64,000 bases of DNA from UBA6522 sp965205045 (GCA_965205045.1 OZ242031.1:4712001-4776000); one strand, 5' to 3'; shown: positions 8,096-17,419, numbered from the stretch's first letter. Notes: a model not told the origin generated them from the sequence alone. Numbers and translations are program-made.

Positions 8096-9256
8096 TCAAT
8101 CGGACTGGCCACCGTTGTCAAGTATCGCATCGAGTTCCTTCAGCGCCTGTCCGACCGGCAGGGCGGTGATATCGCCCGGGTACAATCGCGTTGTGCCACC
8201 GTAGAAGATGAAGCATTTCGCCGGCGGATAGTCCTTCCTGAATTCCCTGAGCGCCCTGGTGTCCTTGCTTTGAAGCTTCGTCGATCGCTTGATTTCGATG
8301 GCCAGTAGACCGCGCGGGCCGTAGAGCACGAAGTCGATTTCCAGCTTGCCCCGGGTGCGCCAAAAGAACAGCCGGTAGTCGTACTCTCCGTAATCGTTTA
8401 TCGCCCGCAATTCCTGGAGCACCAGGGTTTCGAGCGCCGGGCCGGTCACTCCCGCTTCGGAGTCCAGGGGTCCCATCGGACGGATGGCCCGAAACACGCC
8501 GGCATCGAAGAAGTAGAATTTCCGTTGCGCAATGAGTTTGCGTTTCGCCTTCCGGGAAAACACCGGCAACCGCACGGCGATCAGCAGATCCTCCAGAATG
8601 GAGAAGTAGTTCTCGGCGACCGGCCGCGCAACTTGCGCCTCGGTGGCGACCCCGCTGATGTTAATGGTTTGCCCCTGGGACAGGCTCGCGGCTTCCAGGA
8701 AGCGGGAGAAATGGCCGATGTTGCGGGTCAAGCCCTCCTGCATGACTTCTTCCCGCAAGTAAGTCTGAACGTAATCCTTCAGGTACCTGCCGGGATCCTT
8801 GTCGTTGAACCGGGCGGGCAAATGGCCGAAGTTCAGGGAATCGCGCAGCTCGAAGGCTTCGCCCTGCTCGCTCACCGTCAACGGGTGCATGAAGTAGGTG
8901 CGGGCGCGGCCAGCCAACAGGTTGACGCCCTTGCGCCTCAATGTCCGGGCGCTGGAACCGGTAAGGATGAAGTTTTGCCCCTGAGCCTCGATCAAGTCGT
9001 GCACCTCGTTAAGCAGCGCCGGTATGCGCTGCACTTCGTCGATGACGACCCAGTCCGGGCGGTCTGGGGGAATCAGGTCCCTGATGTGCCCGGGATTCGC
9101 TGACAGCCGGTTATAGAATTCGGATTGCAGCAAGTTGATGAACGGCGCTTGAGGCAGATGGTGTTTCAGCCACGTGGTTTTGCCGGTTCCCCTCGGCCCG
9201 AAAAGGAAAAAGCTCTTGCCGGATTCCAGGGGCTTCTTGAGCGATCGCTCGAACAT
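8096..9256 (-). CDS. AAA ATPase with DUF4143 domain
   Basis: 386 aa. Walker A FGPRGTGKTTW (about residues 19-29) and Walker B WVVIDEVQRIP are followed by a sensor-like LTGSSARTL. The C-terminal DUF4143 part contains KLEIDFVLYGPRGLLAIEIKRS, which fits the E-x-D...ExK pattern of PD-(D/E)XK nuclease-like folds. The family is widespread and of unclear role, often linked to mobile or toxin-like genes. It sits next to the interrupted higBA module. A short AT-rich stretch with an inverted repeat lies directly upstream. Confidence 0.88.
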   Translation of the reverse strand: MFERSLKKPLESGKSFFLFGPRGTGKTTWLKHHLPQAPFINLLQSEFYNRLSANPGHIRDLIPPDRPDWVVIDEVQRIPALLNEVHDLIEAQGQNFILTGSSARTLRRKGVNLLAGRARTYFMHPLTVSEQGEAFELRDSLNFGHLPARFNDKDPGRYLKDYVQTYLREEVMQEGLTRNIGHFSRFLEAASLSQGQTINISGVATEAQVARPVAENYFSILEDLLIAVRLPVFSRKAKRKLIAQRKFYFFDAGVFRAIRPMGPLDSEAGVTGPALETLVLQELRAINDYGEYDYRLFFWRTRGKLEIDFVLYGPRGLLAIEIKRSTKLQSKDTRALREFRKDYPPAKCFIFYGGTTRLYPGDITALPVGQALKELDAILDNGGQSD

Positions 9257-9318
9257 CGGGGCCTCGCGGTGGTGGATATTGCGGCCATTTTAGGCATTTT
9301 GTCTGCAATTTTCATGTA

Positions 9319-9361
9319 CTAAGTGAAAATATCCCGCCTTTTTTCACTTTCTAAGTAAAAA
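9319..9361. promoter_or_regulatory. Inverted repeat upstream of the DUF4143 ATPase gene
   Basis: AAGTGAAAA (9321-9329) and TTTTCACTT (9341-9349) are perfect 9-bp arms 11 nt apart. CTAAGTGAAAA and CTAAGTAAAAA also repeat directly. The block is much AT-richer than its surroundings and lies 65-105 bp before the ATPase start, so it is a candidate promoter/operator. Confidence 0.45.
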
Positions 9362-9449
9362 ATCCCAGAAACCGTGGATGGAAGGACTCGCCGGTGATCT
9401 ATTGCGACGCCGTCATCCACATTCCCGGTTCCAGTGGCGGCGCGACGAT

Positions 9450-10955
9450 CTATCGCTGCGCCGCGCAGTGCGCGCGGATGAATTCTTCATGCTGCGGCAT
9501 CTGCCCCACTCCGCCGCGGATGATCGTCGTGAGGTCGCGCAGGAACTGCTGGAGCTGCGCTGAGGTGATGCCGTCGGCGATGGAATGGTAGCCGCGCGGC
9601 ATGATGTTCTGGCCGAGCATCACCTGAAGCCAGGCCGCCTCGGTGAACAGTTCGCCCAGTTCGCGGTAGACGCCCCCCGCGGCTTCGAACAGCGCCAGCC
9701 GGTGCTTGAGCCGGTCCGGCACGGCCAGGTTCCGGCAGTCCCGCCAGAACGGCGCGTCGTTCCGCTCGGTGGCCTTGTAGTGCAGGATCAGGAAGTCGCG
9801 GATGCGGTCGAAGTCGAACAGGCAGTGGCGGTTGTACTCGTCGATGTTGGCCTGCTCGAATCGCCGGTCCGGGAACAGGCGCACCAGCCAACTGACACCG
9901 GTCTGGATGAGGTGGATGCTGGTGGACTCCAGCGGCTCCATGAAGCCGCTCGCCAGGCCCAGCGCGACGCAGTTCCGGTTCCAGAACTTCCGGCGCCTGC
10001 CGGTTGTGAATCTCAGCAACCGGGGTTCGCCCAGCGGCTCGCCGTCCAGGTTGTCGAGCAAGGTGGCGGTGGCCTCGTCGTCGCTGATGTAGCGGCTGCA
10101 ATAGACGTGGCCGTTGCCGATCCGGTGCTGCAACGGAATCCGCCACTGCCAACCGGCGTCGCGGGCGATCGCCTGCGTATACGGCCCAACGGGCCTCGCG
10201 GGTTCGCTTGCTACCGCGACGGCGCTGTCGCACGGCAGCCAGTGCGACCAGTCGTCGTACCCCGTGCCCAGCGTTTGCTCGATCAGCAGTCCACGGAAAC
10301 CGGTGCAATCGACGAACAGGTCGCCCGCCACGCGCGTGCCGTCCGCCAGCACCAGCGCGTCGATGAAACCGTCCGCCGGACGGCGCTCCACCCGCGCGAT
10401 CCTGCCCTCGGTCCGGACGACGCCGAGCCGTTCGCTGAATTCCCGCAGATACCGGGCGTACAGGGAGGCGTCGAAGTGGAACGCGTAGACGATGCCCGGC
10501 AGCGGGCTGCCGGGGATTTTTTCAATGCGGTCGAAGCGGTTGGCCAAGGCGGCGGTCTCGTTGACCGAATAGTTCCAGAAGCGTTCGGCATATCCTTCGC
10601 GCAGGCCCCGCAGCCAGTACTGATGGAAGTTGCCCATGCCGAGGTCGCGGCCGATGTCCCCGAAGGCGTGCATGTAGCAGTCGCCCCGCCGGCCCCAGTT
10701 CCGAAACTGGATGCCCAGCTTGAAGGTGCCCTGGACCCGGCGCAGCATGTCGTTCTCGTCCAGGCCCAGCACCCGGTTGAACTCCTGAAGCGGCGGAATC
10801 GTGGCCTCCCCGACCCCGACAGTGCCGATCTCCTCGGACTCCACCAAGCGGATCCTGACGGTTGTCCCCATCGTCTTGGCGAGCAACGCCGCGGCCATCC
10901 AGCCCGCGGTGCCTCCGCCGGCGATGACGACCTGTTCGATGGGTTCGCGGTCCAT
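9450..10955 (-). CDS. Tryptophan-halogenase-family flavoprotein
   Basis: 501 aa. FAD-binding GGGTAGWMAA (from residue 13), the conserved GVGEATIPPL, the catalytic-lysine segment GTFKLGIQF with K79 (the same number as in PrnA), and the W-x-W-x-I-P motif in GWQWRIPLQ are all present, so the halogenation site appears complete. Proteins of this family are common in TonB-receptor and glycan loci of Xanthomonas- and Caulobacter-type bacteria, where the true substrate is mostly unknown. It is co-directional with GH97 upstream (gap 122 nt). Free tryptophan halogenation is not implied. Confidence 0.88.
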   Translation of the reverse strand: MDREPIEQVVIAGGGTAGWMAAALLAKTMGTTVRIRLVESEEIGTVGVGEATIPPLQEFNRVLGLDENDMLRRVQGTFKLGIQFRNWGRRGDCYMHAFGDIGRDLGMGNFHQYWLRGLREGYAERFWNYSVNETAALANRFDRIEKIPGSPLPGIVYAFHFDASLYARYLREFSERLGVVRTEGRIARVERRPADGFIDALVLADGTRVAGDLFVDCTGFRGLLIEQTLGTGYDDWSHWLPCDSAVAVASEPARPVGPYTQAIARDAGWQWRIPLQHRIGNGHVYCSRYISDDEATATLLDNLDGEPLGEPRLLRFTTGRRRKFWNRNCVALGLASGFMEPLESTSIHLIQTGVSWLVRLFPDRRFEQANIDEYNRHCLFDFDRIRDFLILHYKATERNDAPFWRDCRNLAVPDRLKHRLALFEAAGGVYRELGELFTEAAWLQVMLGQNIMPRGYHSIADGITSAQLQQFLRDLTTIIRGGVGQMPQHEEFIRAHCAAQR

Positions 10956-11077
10956 GCGCCAGCACTATACCGACACGCGAGCCGTCGAAACTCGGGGCGT
11001 CGAAACTCGGACCGTTCGCGAACGCTCGTCCGATGAGTGTCCGGCGGGCGCACGATCCGGCATGGCTCACCGGGTTC

Positions 11078-13156
11078 CTATTGCCCGGCCCGGGTCAACC
11101 GGACGGCTGCGCCGCCACCCGGCGCGAGGTAGAGGGACAGCCGATCCGCCGCCGCGACCTGGCGCGTTTCAATGGTTATCGAGTACGGGTTGGACTCCCA
11201 GTGAGCATCGTCTCCATCGACATAGATTTGCGCTTCATGGGGGTCGTCCGCATTCAGAAAAGAGAGGTCCACTTCGACTTCGCGCGCCTCTTCGTTCGTG
11301 ATCGCGCCCAGGTACCAGTCGTCCCCGCCTCGCTCGCGGCGGGCGATCACGACATATTCGCCCACCTCCCCCGCCAGCGCGACAGTCTCGCCCCAGTCCG
11401 CCGGAACGTCGCGGATGAACTGGAACGCGTCCGGGCGCGACTCGTAGTTCTCGGGCAGATCGGCGGCCATTTGCAGGGGGCTGTGGATGATGACGTACAA
11501 GGCCAGTTGCTTGGCCAGCGTCGTTTCCACGCGGCTTTCCGGGCTCCCCCTGGGCATGTCCTCACGCACCGGCGGGCGTTCGTTGGGCATCAGGTCGAAA
11601 ATTCCCGGCGTGAAGTCCATGGGTCCCGACAGCATCCGGGTAAACGGCAGTATCGTCGTGTGTTCCGGCGGATTGGGCGGCAGACCCCAGGCGTTGTATT
11701 CCTGGCCACGGGCGCCTTCGCGGGTGACCCAGTTCGGATAGGTTCGCCGCAGGCCGGTATCCTTCACCGGCTCGTGGGGATTGATGGAAATGCCCCGCGC
11801 GGCGGCCTCCTCGATGACCTTCAGGTGATGTCGAACAGCGAACTGGCCATCGTGGTACTCGTAGTGCGGAACGCCGTCCTCGTCGACCCACTTGAGCCAC
11901 GAGGTACCCGCGACATAACCCGTCTTTACTCGCGTCACGCCCAGTTCCTCGTACAGATCGAAGGCCGCGCCCAACTGCTGCTCGTAGTTGGTAATGTTGC
12001 CGGACGTCTCGTGGTGTCCGATCAACTCCACGCCGCGCTCGTGACCGTAGCGGGTCACTGCTTCGATATCGAAGTCGGGGTAGCTCTCGGTAAAGTTGAA
12101 CAGGTCGCCGGCCGCCTGCCAGTCGCCGTCCCACCCCACGTTCCAGCCCTCCACCAGCACGCCGGCGAAGCCGTTCTCGGCGGCGAAGTCCATGTAACGC
12201 ATGGTCTCCTCGGTGGTGGCGCCGTGTACCCCATCACGGCCCCAGGTGCGCTCGTTTATGTGCATGGCCCACCAGATGCCGACGTATTTCCCGGGCTTGA
12301 CCCAGGACACATCGCCCAGCTTGTTGGGCTCGTTCAGATTCAGGATCAGGCTTGAATTGACAAGCCCGACGGCATCCGGCGCGATTTGTATCGTTCGCCA
12401 GGGACTGACAAAGGGCACGGCTGTCTTCACCAGCACGCCGTCCGACCATGGCCTCAACGCAGCCCGGAACCTCCCGGTGTCTTCCTGCAGCAACGTCATG
12501 CCCGAGTAATCCACCAGCGCGGCTTCGTGGATGCTCAGGTGCGTGCCGCTCGGCAGGCGGAACGTCACCGGGGTGTGAACGCGGTCGATTTCCTCGAGGC
12601 CAGTTTGCCGATAGAGCCATTCGTATCGATTGGTCCGGTCCGCCGGAATCCACCACGCGGTCGCTTCGGGCGGCACGGCGAACTGCGTCAGTTCCCTGAC
12701 GATGTTCAGCGACTCGATTCCAGGCTGCTCCGGCATCTCGTAGCGGAACCCGATACCGTCGTCGAAAGCACGAAGCCTGATATCGATCACCGCGCCGGAC
12801 ACTTCGTGCCGGGCGGTCACCAGGAGTTCGTTGTAGTGATCCCTGACGAAGCGATTCTCGCCCCAGGGCTGTTCCCAGGTCGTGTCGGCGCTGCGCCGTT
12901 CCGGCTCCCCTGTCAGAACCATCCCATCATTGAAACCGTGACGACTCTGGAAGAGCAAACCAAGCTGCGACGGCCGGACGACTTCTTCGCCCCGGTAATG
13001 AACGGCGTATCCCAGACGGCCGCCCAGTGCCGTTACGCGTACCTCGATGTCGCCGCCGGGCGACATCAATCGTTCGCCTGCAAACTCCTGTGCGCTGGCG
13101 GTGGCTGCTGTCCACAGTGCCGCTACCAATGCCGCGGCTCGAAAGGTATGAGGCAT
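11078..13156 (-). CDS. GH97 alpha-glucosidase (SusB-like)
   Basis: 692 aa from ATG 13156, chosen because the signal peptide (AALVAALWTAATASAQ) follows and GGGGA precedes it. Family landmarks are WGENRFVRDHYNELL, KYVGIWWAMH, GHHETSGNITNYE and VKTGYVAG. The pair of Glu in NPHEPVKDTG and GARGQEYNAW is spaced 24 residues apart, as in SusB (E508/E532 from memory). This points to the inverting Glu-type enzyme rather than the retaining Asp-type alpha-galactosidase branch. It is likely periplasmic and acts on alpha-linked glucans. It lies 61 nt downstream of the second higA. Confidence 0.92.
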   Translation of the reverse strand: MPHTFRAAALVAALWTAATASAQEFAGERLMSPGGDIEVRVTALGGRLGYAVHYRGEEVVRPSQLGLLFQSRHGFNDGMVLTGEPERRSADTTWEQPWGENRFVRDHYNELLVTARHEVSGAVIDIRLRAFDDGIGFRYEMPEQPGIESLNIVRELTQFAVPPEATAWWIPADRTNRYEWLYRQTGLEEIDRVHTPVTFRLPSGTHLSIHEAALVDYSGMTLLQEDTGRFRAALRPWSDGVLVKTAVPFVSPWRTIQIAPDAVGLVNSSLILNLNEPNKLGDVSWVKPGKYVGIWWAMHINERTWGRDGVHGATTEETMRYMDFAAENGFAGVLVEGWNVGWDGDWQAAGDLFNFTESYPDFDIEAVTRYGHERGVELIGHHETSGNITNYEQQLGAAFDLYEELGVTRVKTGYVAGTSWLKWVDEDGVPHYEYHDGQFAVRHHLKVIEEAAARGISINPHEPVKDTGLRRTYPNWVTREGARGQEYNAWGLPPNPPEHTTILPFTRMLSGPMDFTPGIFDLMPNERPPVREDMPRGSPESRVETTLAKQLALYVIIHSPLQMAADLPENYESRPDAFQFIRDVPADWGETVALAGEVGEYVVIARRERGGDDWYLGAITNEEAREVEVDLSFLNADDPHEAQIYVDGDDAHWESNPYSITIETRQVAAADRLSLYLAPGGGAAVRLTRAGQ

Positions 13157-13217
13157 GTGTTGCTTCCCCGGAAATTTGCAAGCTTCGCGGACGACAGGGG
13201 TTCCCATCGTACGCCAG

Positions 13218-13514
13218 TCAGGCTGCCTCGCGCTCGCGCTCGCGCTTCAGCCGCGCGATGTCGAATTGCGCCTGCAACGCCAGCCAGAACCGGGCCGTTG
13301 ACCATCCAAGGGTTTCCAGGTCCACTGCCAAGCTGGCCGGAACGCGCCCCTTGCCCGCCAGAATGCGATTGAGCTTGGCTCGCGAGATATTCAGCCGCTT
13401 GGCCGCGCCGACGACGGTCTCACCGTGCCCGTCGATGCACTCCCGCAGCAGCTCGCCCGGATGGCAGGGGTTGACGAGCTCCACGCGCTCGCCACCGTTG
13501 TCGATATCGCTCAT
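13218..13514 (-). CDS. higA: HigA antitoxin, second module (intact)
   Basis: 98 aa from ATG 13514. It has the HigA/VapI signature NPCHPGELLRECIDG, an HTH (TVVGAAKRLNISRAKLNRIL) and the C-terminal DLETLGWSTARFWLALQAQFD of the family. It starts 11 nt after the HigB stop. It should bind the toxin and repress the promoter, probably at the inverted repeat at 13829-13846. Confidence 0.92.
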   Translation of the reverse strand: MSDIDNGGERVELVNPCHPGELLRECIDGHGETVVGAAKRLNISRAKLNRILAGKGRVPASLAVDLETLGWSTARFWLALQAQFDIARLKREREREAA

Positions 13515-13525
13515 GTCTCGGTCCT

Positions 13526-13798
13526 CTAGTGGTAGTCGGTCAGGTCCACGTCCACGGCTTCCCCTTCGGCGAAACGGAAGGTGACGCGCCAGTTCCTCGT
13601 TACACGGATACTCCAATACCCGGTCAGGTTGCCTTTCAGCGGATGCAGCCGAAACGCTGCGTCGGCCACTTCGCCCGGCCGCGTGGCTGCGGACAGCGCC
13701 GAGAGAATGCGGCGGAGCTTGCCGGCCATCGTCGGGTCGATGCCCTTGCCCGAGCCCTCGATGGCGAATTGCCGCAATCCCTTGTGCTTGATTTTCAT
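13526..13798 (-). CDS. higB: HigB (RelE/ParE-type) toxin, second module (intact)
   Basis: 90 aa. GLRQFAIEGSGKGIDP at the N-terminus, then RLHPLKGNLTGYWSIRVTRNWRVTFRF with the conserved R/W/R core of plasmid-maintenance HigB, ending VDLTDYH. This is the expected length for a ribosome-dependent mRNase. It stands upstream of its antitoxin as in classical higBA. Confidence 0.92.
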   Translation of the reverse strand: MKIKHKGLRQFAIEGSGKGIDPTMAGKLRRILSALSAATRPGEVADAAFRLHPLKGNLTGYWSIRVTRNWRVTFRFAEGEAVDVDLTDYH

Positions 13799-13828
13799 AT
13801 CGGGATTGTCTCATATTATGGTGCACCG

Positions 13829-13846
13829 AGCATCGTAACCGATGCT
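13829..13846. promoter_or_regulatory. Inverted repeat upstream of intact higBA
   Basis: AGCATCG and CGATGCT form 7-bp arms around a 4-nt loop, starting 31 bp before the higB ATG. On the minus strand a CATAAT -10-like box (13815-13820) sits between it and the gene. It is a candidate HigA operator. Confidence 0.4.
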
Positions 13847-13917
13847 AGGTACTCATCCAGGCGGGCCTCCAGTTCGGCTGCCTTCTCCGGCACGGAGGCG
13901 ATGCTGCCGCCCTTGAT

Positions 13918-14190
13918 TTGGTCACCGTTCCCGACTTGCCGGGATGCATCGCCGACGGCGAGACCGCCGAATCCGCCATCGCGGAAGCTCACGATGCCTT
14001 CAACGCTTGGGCGATGGCCGAACGGGAAGATAATGACGACATCCCCGTGCCGAAAATCTACAGTGGACTGTTCGTACAGCGCATTCCCAAAACCCTGCAC
14101 ATGCGCCTCGCGAAGAGGGCGGTAAGCGAGGGAGTCAGTTTGAACCAACTCGCAGCAACGCTGCTGGCCCAGGGCTTGGCCGCTCGGTGA
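13918..14190 (+). pseudogene. hicB: HicB-family antitoxin, N-terminally truncated
   Basis: 90 codons from TTG. The frame enters the family at VTVPDLPGCIADGETAESA, runs through AIAEAHDAFNAW and ends in a ribbon-helix-helix-like tail (YSGLFVQRIPKTLHMRLAKR and GVSLNQLAATLLAQGL). The usual first 20-30 residues are missing: upstream bases in this frame are not protein-like, and a nearby ATG frame hits a stop. No hicA is seen. After the TGA the same frame stays open to about 14427 with protein-like composition, which may be older debris. The gene is probably a dead or orphan antitoxin. Confidence 0.65.
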
Positions 14191-14447
14191 ATTGCCGGGC
14201 TCGTCTGCGACGAGGATGCGCGGCTCCGGCAATTCGAGGCGATTTGCGAGGCCGAACACCCCGGTGACTCGGTGCGCGCCGTCATCGCCGCCCACGCTTG
14301 CGGGCGCGGGCAAGTGCCCGAATCGGCCAACCTAGCCAAGTCCACTACTGCCCTGAGAGAATGTTCCAAGCGACCCGAAACCGCGAAGCACGGCGGCTTC
14401 GCGGCCCTGGATCTTTTCCGGACGTAACTATTTCAGTCGGTGTCCCA

Positions 14448-17267
14448 CTACAGCCTGTAGGATGCGCCCAGCAGGAAAGTGCGCCCGTACACGCTGAACC
14501 TGCTCGCCAGGCGAGGATCACGCTCAAAATAGAGGTGCCTGATCCGGTCGGTCAGATTCTGGCCCTGGAGGAAAATGTTCAATCCGGCCAGAGAGCCCGA
14601 AGTGAAGTTGTAACCGACCTGCGCACTCACGATCTGCTCGGCCTCCGTGGCCTGGTTGTTGATCCCGCCGAGGCCTGCAACGGCGACGATGAAGTCGGAG
14701 CGAAATGTGGAACTGACCCGGGCCGAGAATCCGAAGCGCTCGTAGTAGAGGGTCGTGTTCACCACTTCTTCCGACAGGCCCGGCAGGCGCGCCTCCGGGA
14801 TTCTCGGGTTGACAATGATGCTGCTGTCGGTGGCGGATGCGTTGAAGACCGCGCCAAAGCCGGTCAAAGCCGGAGTCAGCATCTCGCCGGGGATCTGCAG
14901 ACTGAATTCGACGCCGTACAGATCGCCACCCATGCCGTTTTGCGGCCTGTTGACAATGCCCTCGCTGAGAACGGGAACGGGGTCGGTCGGAAAGCCTTCG
15001 AAATCCACCAATAATTCGTCATTGAAAATGTAAGTTTCGAGATCCTTGTAGTACGCGGCCACGGCCCAGTAGCCGCGGCTTTCGGAGAAGTAGTGCTCGT
15101 AAGAGAGGTCGATCTGATTCGAGATCCAGGGCCTGAGCAGGGGATTCCCGCCATTGCCCCCCCAGGGCGACATGTAGACATCGGTACTGTCTGCCCTGCT
15201 TGCATTGAAGTTGATGCTCTGGCTGGCGCGCATATCGTGAATGGGGGCACGCGCAAGGGCCCTGGCGATGCCGAGGCGAACCACCTTGCCCTCGGCCACC
15301 GCAAAGTTCAGGTTCATGCTCGGCAGGTAGTCGGTGTAGGTGGCGCCGTCGGTGAAGTCTTCGCTGACGAGACCCTGCCGCCTGTTCACAATGTTGTTGG
15401 CGTTCCTGAGTCTCGCCCCCGTCGAACTCTGGTCGGTGTTGATGATCCGCACGCCGAAATTGCCGGTGACCGGCACATCGAAGAGCGTGGAGTCCACTCC
15501 GAACTCCAGGAAGGCCATGAGCAGTTGCTCATCCACGGAATAGTTGTTAGCCAACACACCGCTGGCCAGGTTTCTCTCCAGCTCGTAGATGCCGCTGTCA
15601 AAGACGGCCCTTGCGTCGTAGGCCGCTATCGAGGGGAAACCCCATGGCAATTGTACAGCCCCGATCGCCTGGATCGGCGCAGTCAGCATCCCATCGGCCA
15701 TGACGATGAACGCCGCCTGGCTGTGGTCGCGGATCTTGCTGCGTTGATCGTATTGCACACCGAAATGAATGTCGCTCAGGCCGCCCACATCGAGCGTGCG
15801 CTGCGCGGCGCCGCGCACCTGGGAGATTTCATCGTCGGTGGCCGGCACGTTGTACCAGCCGACGGCTCCACCGGGGGATGCGGCCCCCCCCGTGTTACCC
15901 CCCGGGTTTGTCAGGACCAAAACGCCAGGCGCGGTATAGTCAAGCACTCCGCTGAATGTGGGGAGCCCGACATCGTTTATCGTGAACGTCAATGTATCCC
16001 TCGCCCCCTCGCGCCCGCGGCCTGTAGCGGATCTTGATTGAATCTCCGTCTGGCTATGGTCAATGACCGAAGTGTTCAACTTGATCTCTGCCGACCAGGC
16101 ATCGTTCAGCTCGAATTCCGAGGTCCACGCAATCGCCCCCAGTTTGGCATCCGTAGCTCTATCCGTATTGACTACGGTCAGCTTCAGGTTCTCGTAAGTT
16201 CCTCCGACCACCCGACCGTCCTCCACTACCGGATTCGGCCCGAGAGTATCGGGTTTATTGCGTGTTGGGGGGCGGTGAATGTTGAATACTGTCTGGGCCA
16301 GTCGCGTTACATTGCGTTCCTCGAATTGCGAGTAAAACAGATCCAGGACATGGGTCGTTCGTTCGGACGGCCTGAACTCCAGGACCCCCATGACGCTATC
16401 GCGCTCAAGCACCACTGACAGGGCTTGCGACGCGAAACCCCTCAGCGCCACGGGCGGGGTTACCAGACCGACGTTCGCATTGGCGATGTCAGGGTTGCCC
16501 CAGTTCCAAAGGGGCAGCGAATCACTCTGCGTCGGCACGGAGACGCCGGCGTATCCGACGGCAAAACCGACCTTTTCGTTGTCGAACTGGTCGATATAGG
16601 AAATAGTGTAGCGTTGTCCCCGGTTCTCTCCATCCGGGTTGGCGGCCGGCTTGTCATTCCACTCGTACCGCACGTTGCCCGCGATGGCGGGCTGGCCAAA
16701 GTCAAGCGGCCGGACGGTCTGCATGTCCACCGTGCCCGAAAGGCCCTGGCCCGAGAGCGAGGCGCTCGGCGTCTTGTACACCACCACGCTGGACAACAGC
16801 TCCGAAGGATACTGGTCGAACTGCACGCTGCGGCTCGTAAGCGAGGCGCTCACCTGCTGCTGACCGTTCAGAAGCGCGGTGGCGAAGTTGCCCGAAAGTC
16901 CGCGAATACTGATGTTCTGTTGACGGCCCGTTTGCAGGTCTCTTTCACCTGCGAGTCCGGGTAGCCGGGTCAGGGCCTCGGCGATGCTGTTGTCCGGCAG
17001 CTTGCCAAGCTCCTCGGCGGAAATCGCTTCGACGATCTGCTCGGATTCCATCTTCAGGCGCATGGCCTCCATCAGGCTCCCCCGGAAACCGGTCACCACG
17101 ATTTCTTCGATGCCCGCTCCCTGATCGGCCGCCGAATCCGAACTTACCTGCGCCCACGCGTTCACGCTGAGCGCGCCGGCAACCGCCAGCAAAATCGGCC
17201 TGAATCCGAGCGGGAACCCTTTCCGCGTTGACTTTCTCTGTGCTATCGACCTCTCGAACCGTGCCAT
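14448..17267 (-). CDS. TonB-dependent receptor (carbohydrate type)
   Basis: 939 aa from ATG 17267, chosen for the GGAGGGA 5-10 nt upstream; a frame start at 17321 has no such site. A signal peptide (ILLAVAGALSVNAWAQ) is followed by a TonB box (EEIVVTGF), a plug domain with SIAEALTRLPG and ISIRGLSGN, then a long beta-barrel ending in LLGASYRL. It belongs to the large receptor type of Xanthomonas/Caulobacter sugar loci. It should import oligosaccharides released by GH97 and the sulfatases across the outer membrane. A TATAAT box (minus strand, 17341-17336) and a candidate operator lie about 70-115 bp upstream. Confidence 0.93.
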   Translation of the reverse strand: MARFERSIAQRKSTRKGFPLGFRPILLAVAGALSVNAWAQVSSDSAADQGAGIEEIVVTGFRGSLMEAMRLKMESEQIVEAISAEELGKLPDNSIAEALTRLPGLAGERDLQTGRQQNISIRGLSGNFATALLNGQQQVSASLTSRSVQFDQYPSELLSSVVVYKTPSASLSGQGLSGTVDMQTVRPLDFGQPAIAGNVRYEWNDKPAANPDGENRGQRYTISYIDQFDNEKVGFAVGYAGVSVPTQSDSLPLWNWGNPDIANANVGLVTPPVALRGFASQALSVVLERDSVMGVLEFRPSERTTHVLDLFYSQFEERNVTRLAQTVFNIHRPPTRNKPDTLGPNPVVEDGRVVGGTYENLKLTVVNTDRATDAKLGAIAWTSEFELNDAWSAEIKLNTSVIDHSQTEIQSRSATGRGREGARDTLTFTINDVGLPTFSGVLDYTAPGVLVLTNPGGNTGGAASPGGAVGWYNVPATDDEISQVRGAAQRTLDVGGLSDIHFGVQYDQRSKIRDHSQAAFIVMADGMLTAPIQAIGAVQLPWGFPSIAAYDARAVFDSGIYELERNLASGVLANNYSVDEQLLMAFLEFGVDSTLFDVPVTGNFGVRIINTDQSSTGARLRNANNIVNRRQGLVSEDFTDGATYTDYLPSMNLNFAVAEGKVVRLGIARALARAPIHDMRASQSINFNASRADSTDVYMSPWGGNGGNPLLRPWISNQIDLSYEHYFSESRGYWAVAAYYKDLETYIFNDELLVDFEGFPTDPVPVLSEGIVNRPQNGMGGDLYGVEFSLQIPGEMLTPALTGFGAVFNASATDSSIIVNPRIPEARLPGLSEEVVNTTLYYERFGFSARVSSTFRSDFIVAVAGLGGINNQATEAEQIVSAQVGYNFTSGSLAGLNIFLQGQNLTDRIRHLYFERDPRLASRFSVYGRTFLLGASYRL

Positions 17268-17335
17268 TTCTCCCTCCGAATGTGATTCTGTTGCGAAGCG
17301 CCCGCAGAATATTTGGCCCAAGTGCGCTTGAAACC

Positions 17336-17341
17336 ATTATA
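17336..17341 (-). promoter_or_regulatory. -10 box for the TonB receptor gene
   Basis: The minus strand reads TATAAT, 68 bp before the receptor ATG. No good -35 is seen; the candidate operator at 17370-17383 begins about 29 bp further upstream, at or just upstream of the expected -35 position. Confidence 0.45.
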
Positions 17342-17355
17342 GGCGCGAGTATCCT

Positions 17356-17406
17356 TGCAACCTGTGGACTGCATACGTATTCATTGTGTCTTCCAACCAA
17401 CATCGC
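17356..17406. repeat. 51-bp block shared with 19294-19344
   Basis: Aligning this block with 19294-19344 without gaps gives 43 matches of 51, with the operator-like 14-mer in the middle and CAACATCGC at the end. It may be a duplicated promoter segment. The copies lie in opposite orientation relative to the genes they precede. Confidence 0.6.
17370..17383. promoter_or_regulatory. Candidate LacI-type operator, copy 1 (TonB receptor)
   Basis: TGCATACGTATTCA, palindromic at 12 of 14 positions with a central CG as in LacI-family operators. It is about 103 bp upstream of the receptor start. Identical copies lie at 19308 and 29141, and a one-mismatch copy at 27387. Confidence 0.6.
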
Positions 17407-17419
17407 GATGAATGGCTGA

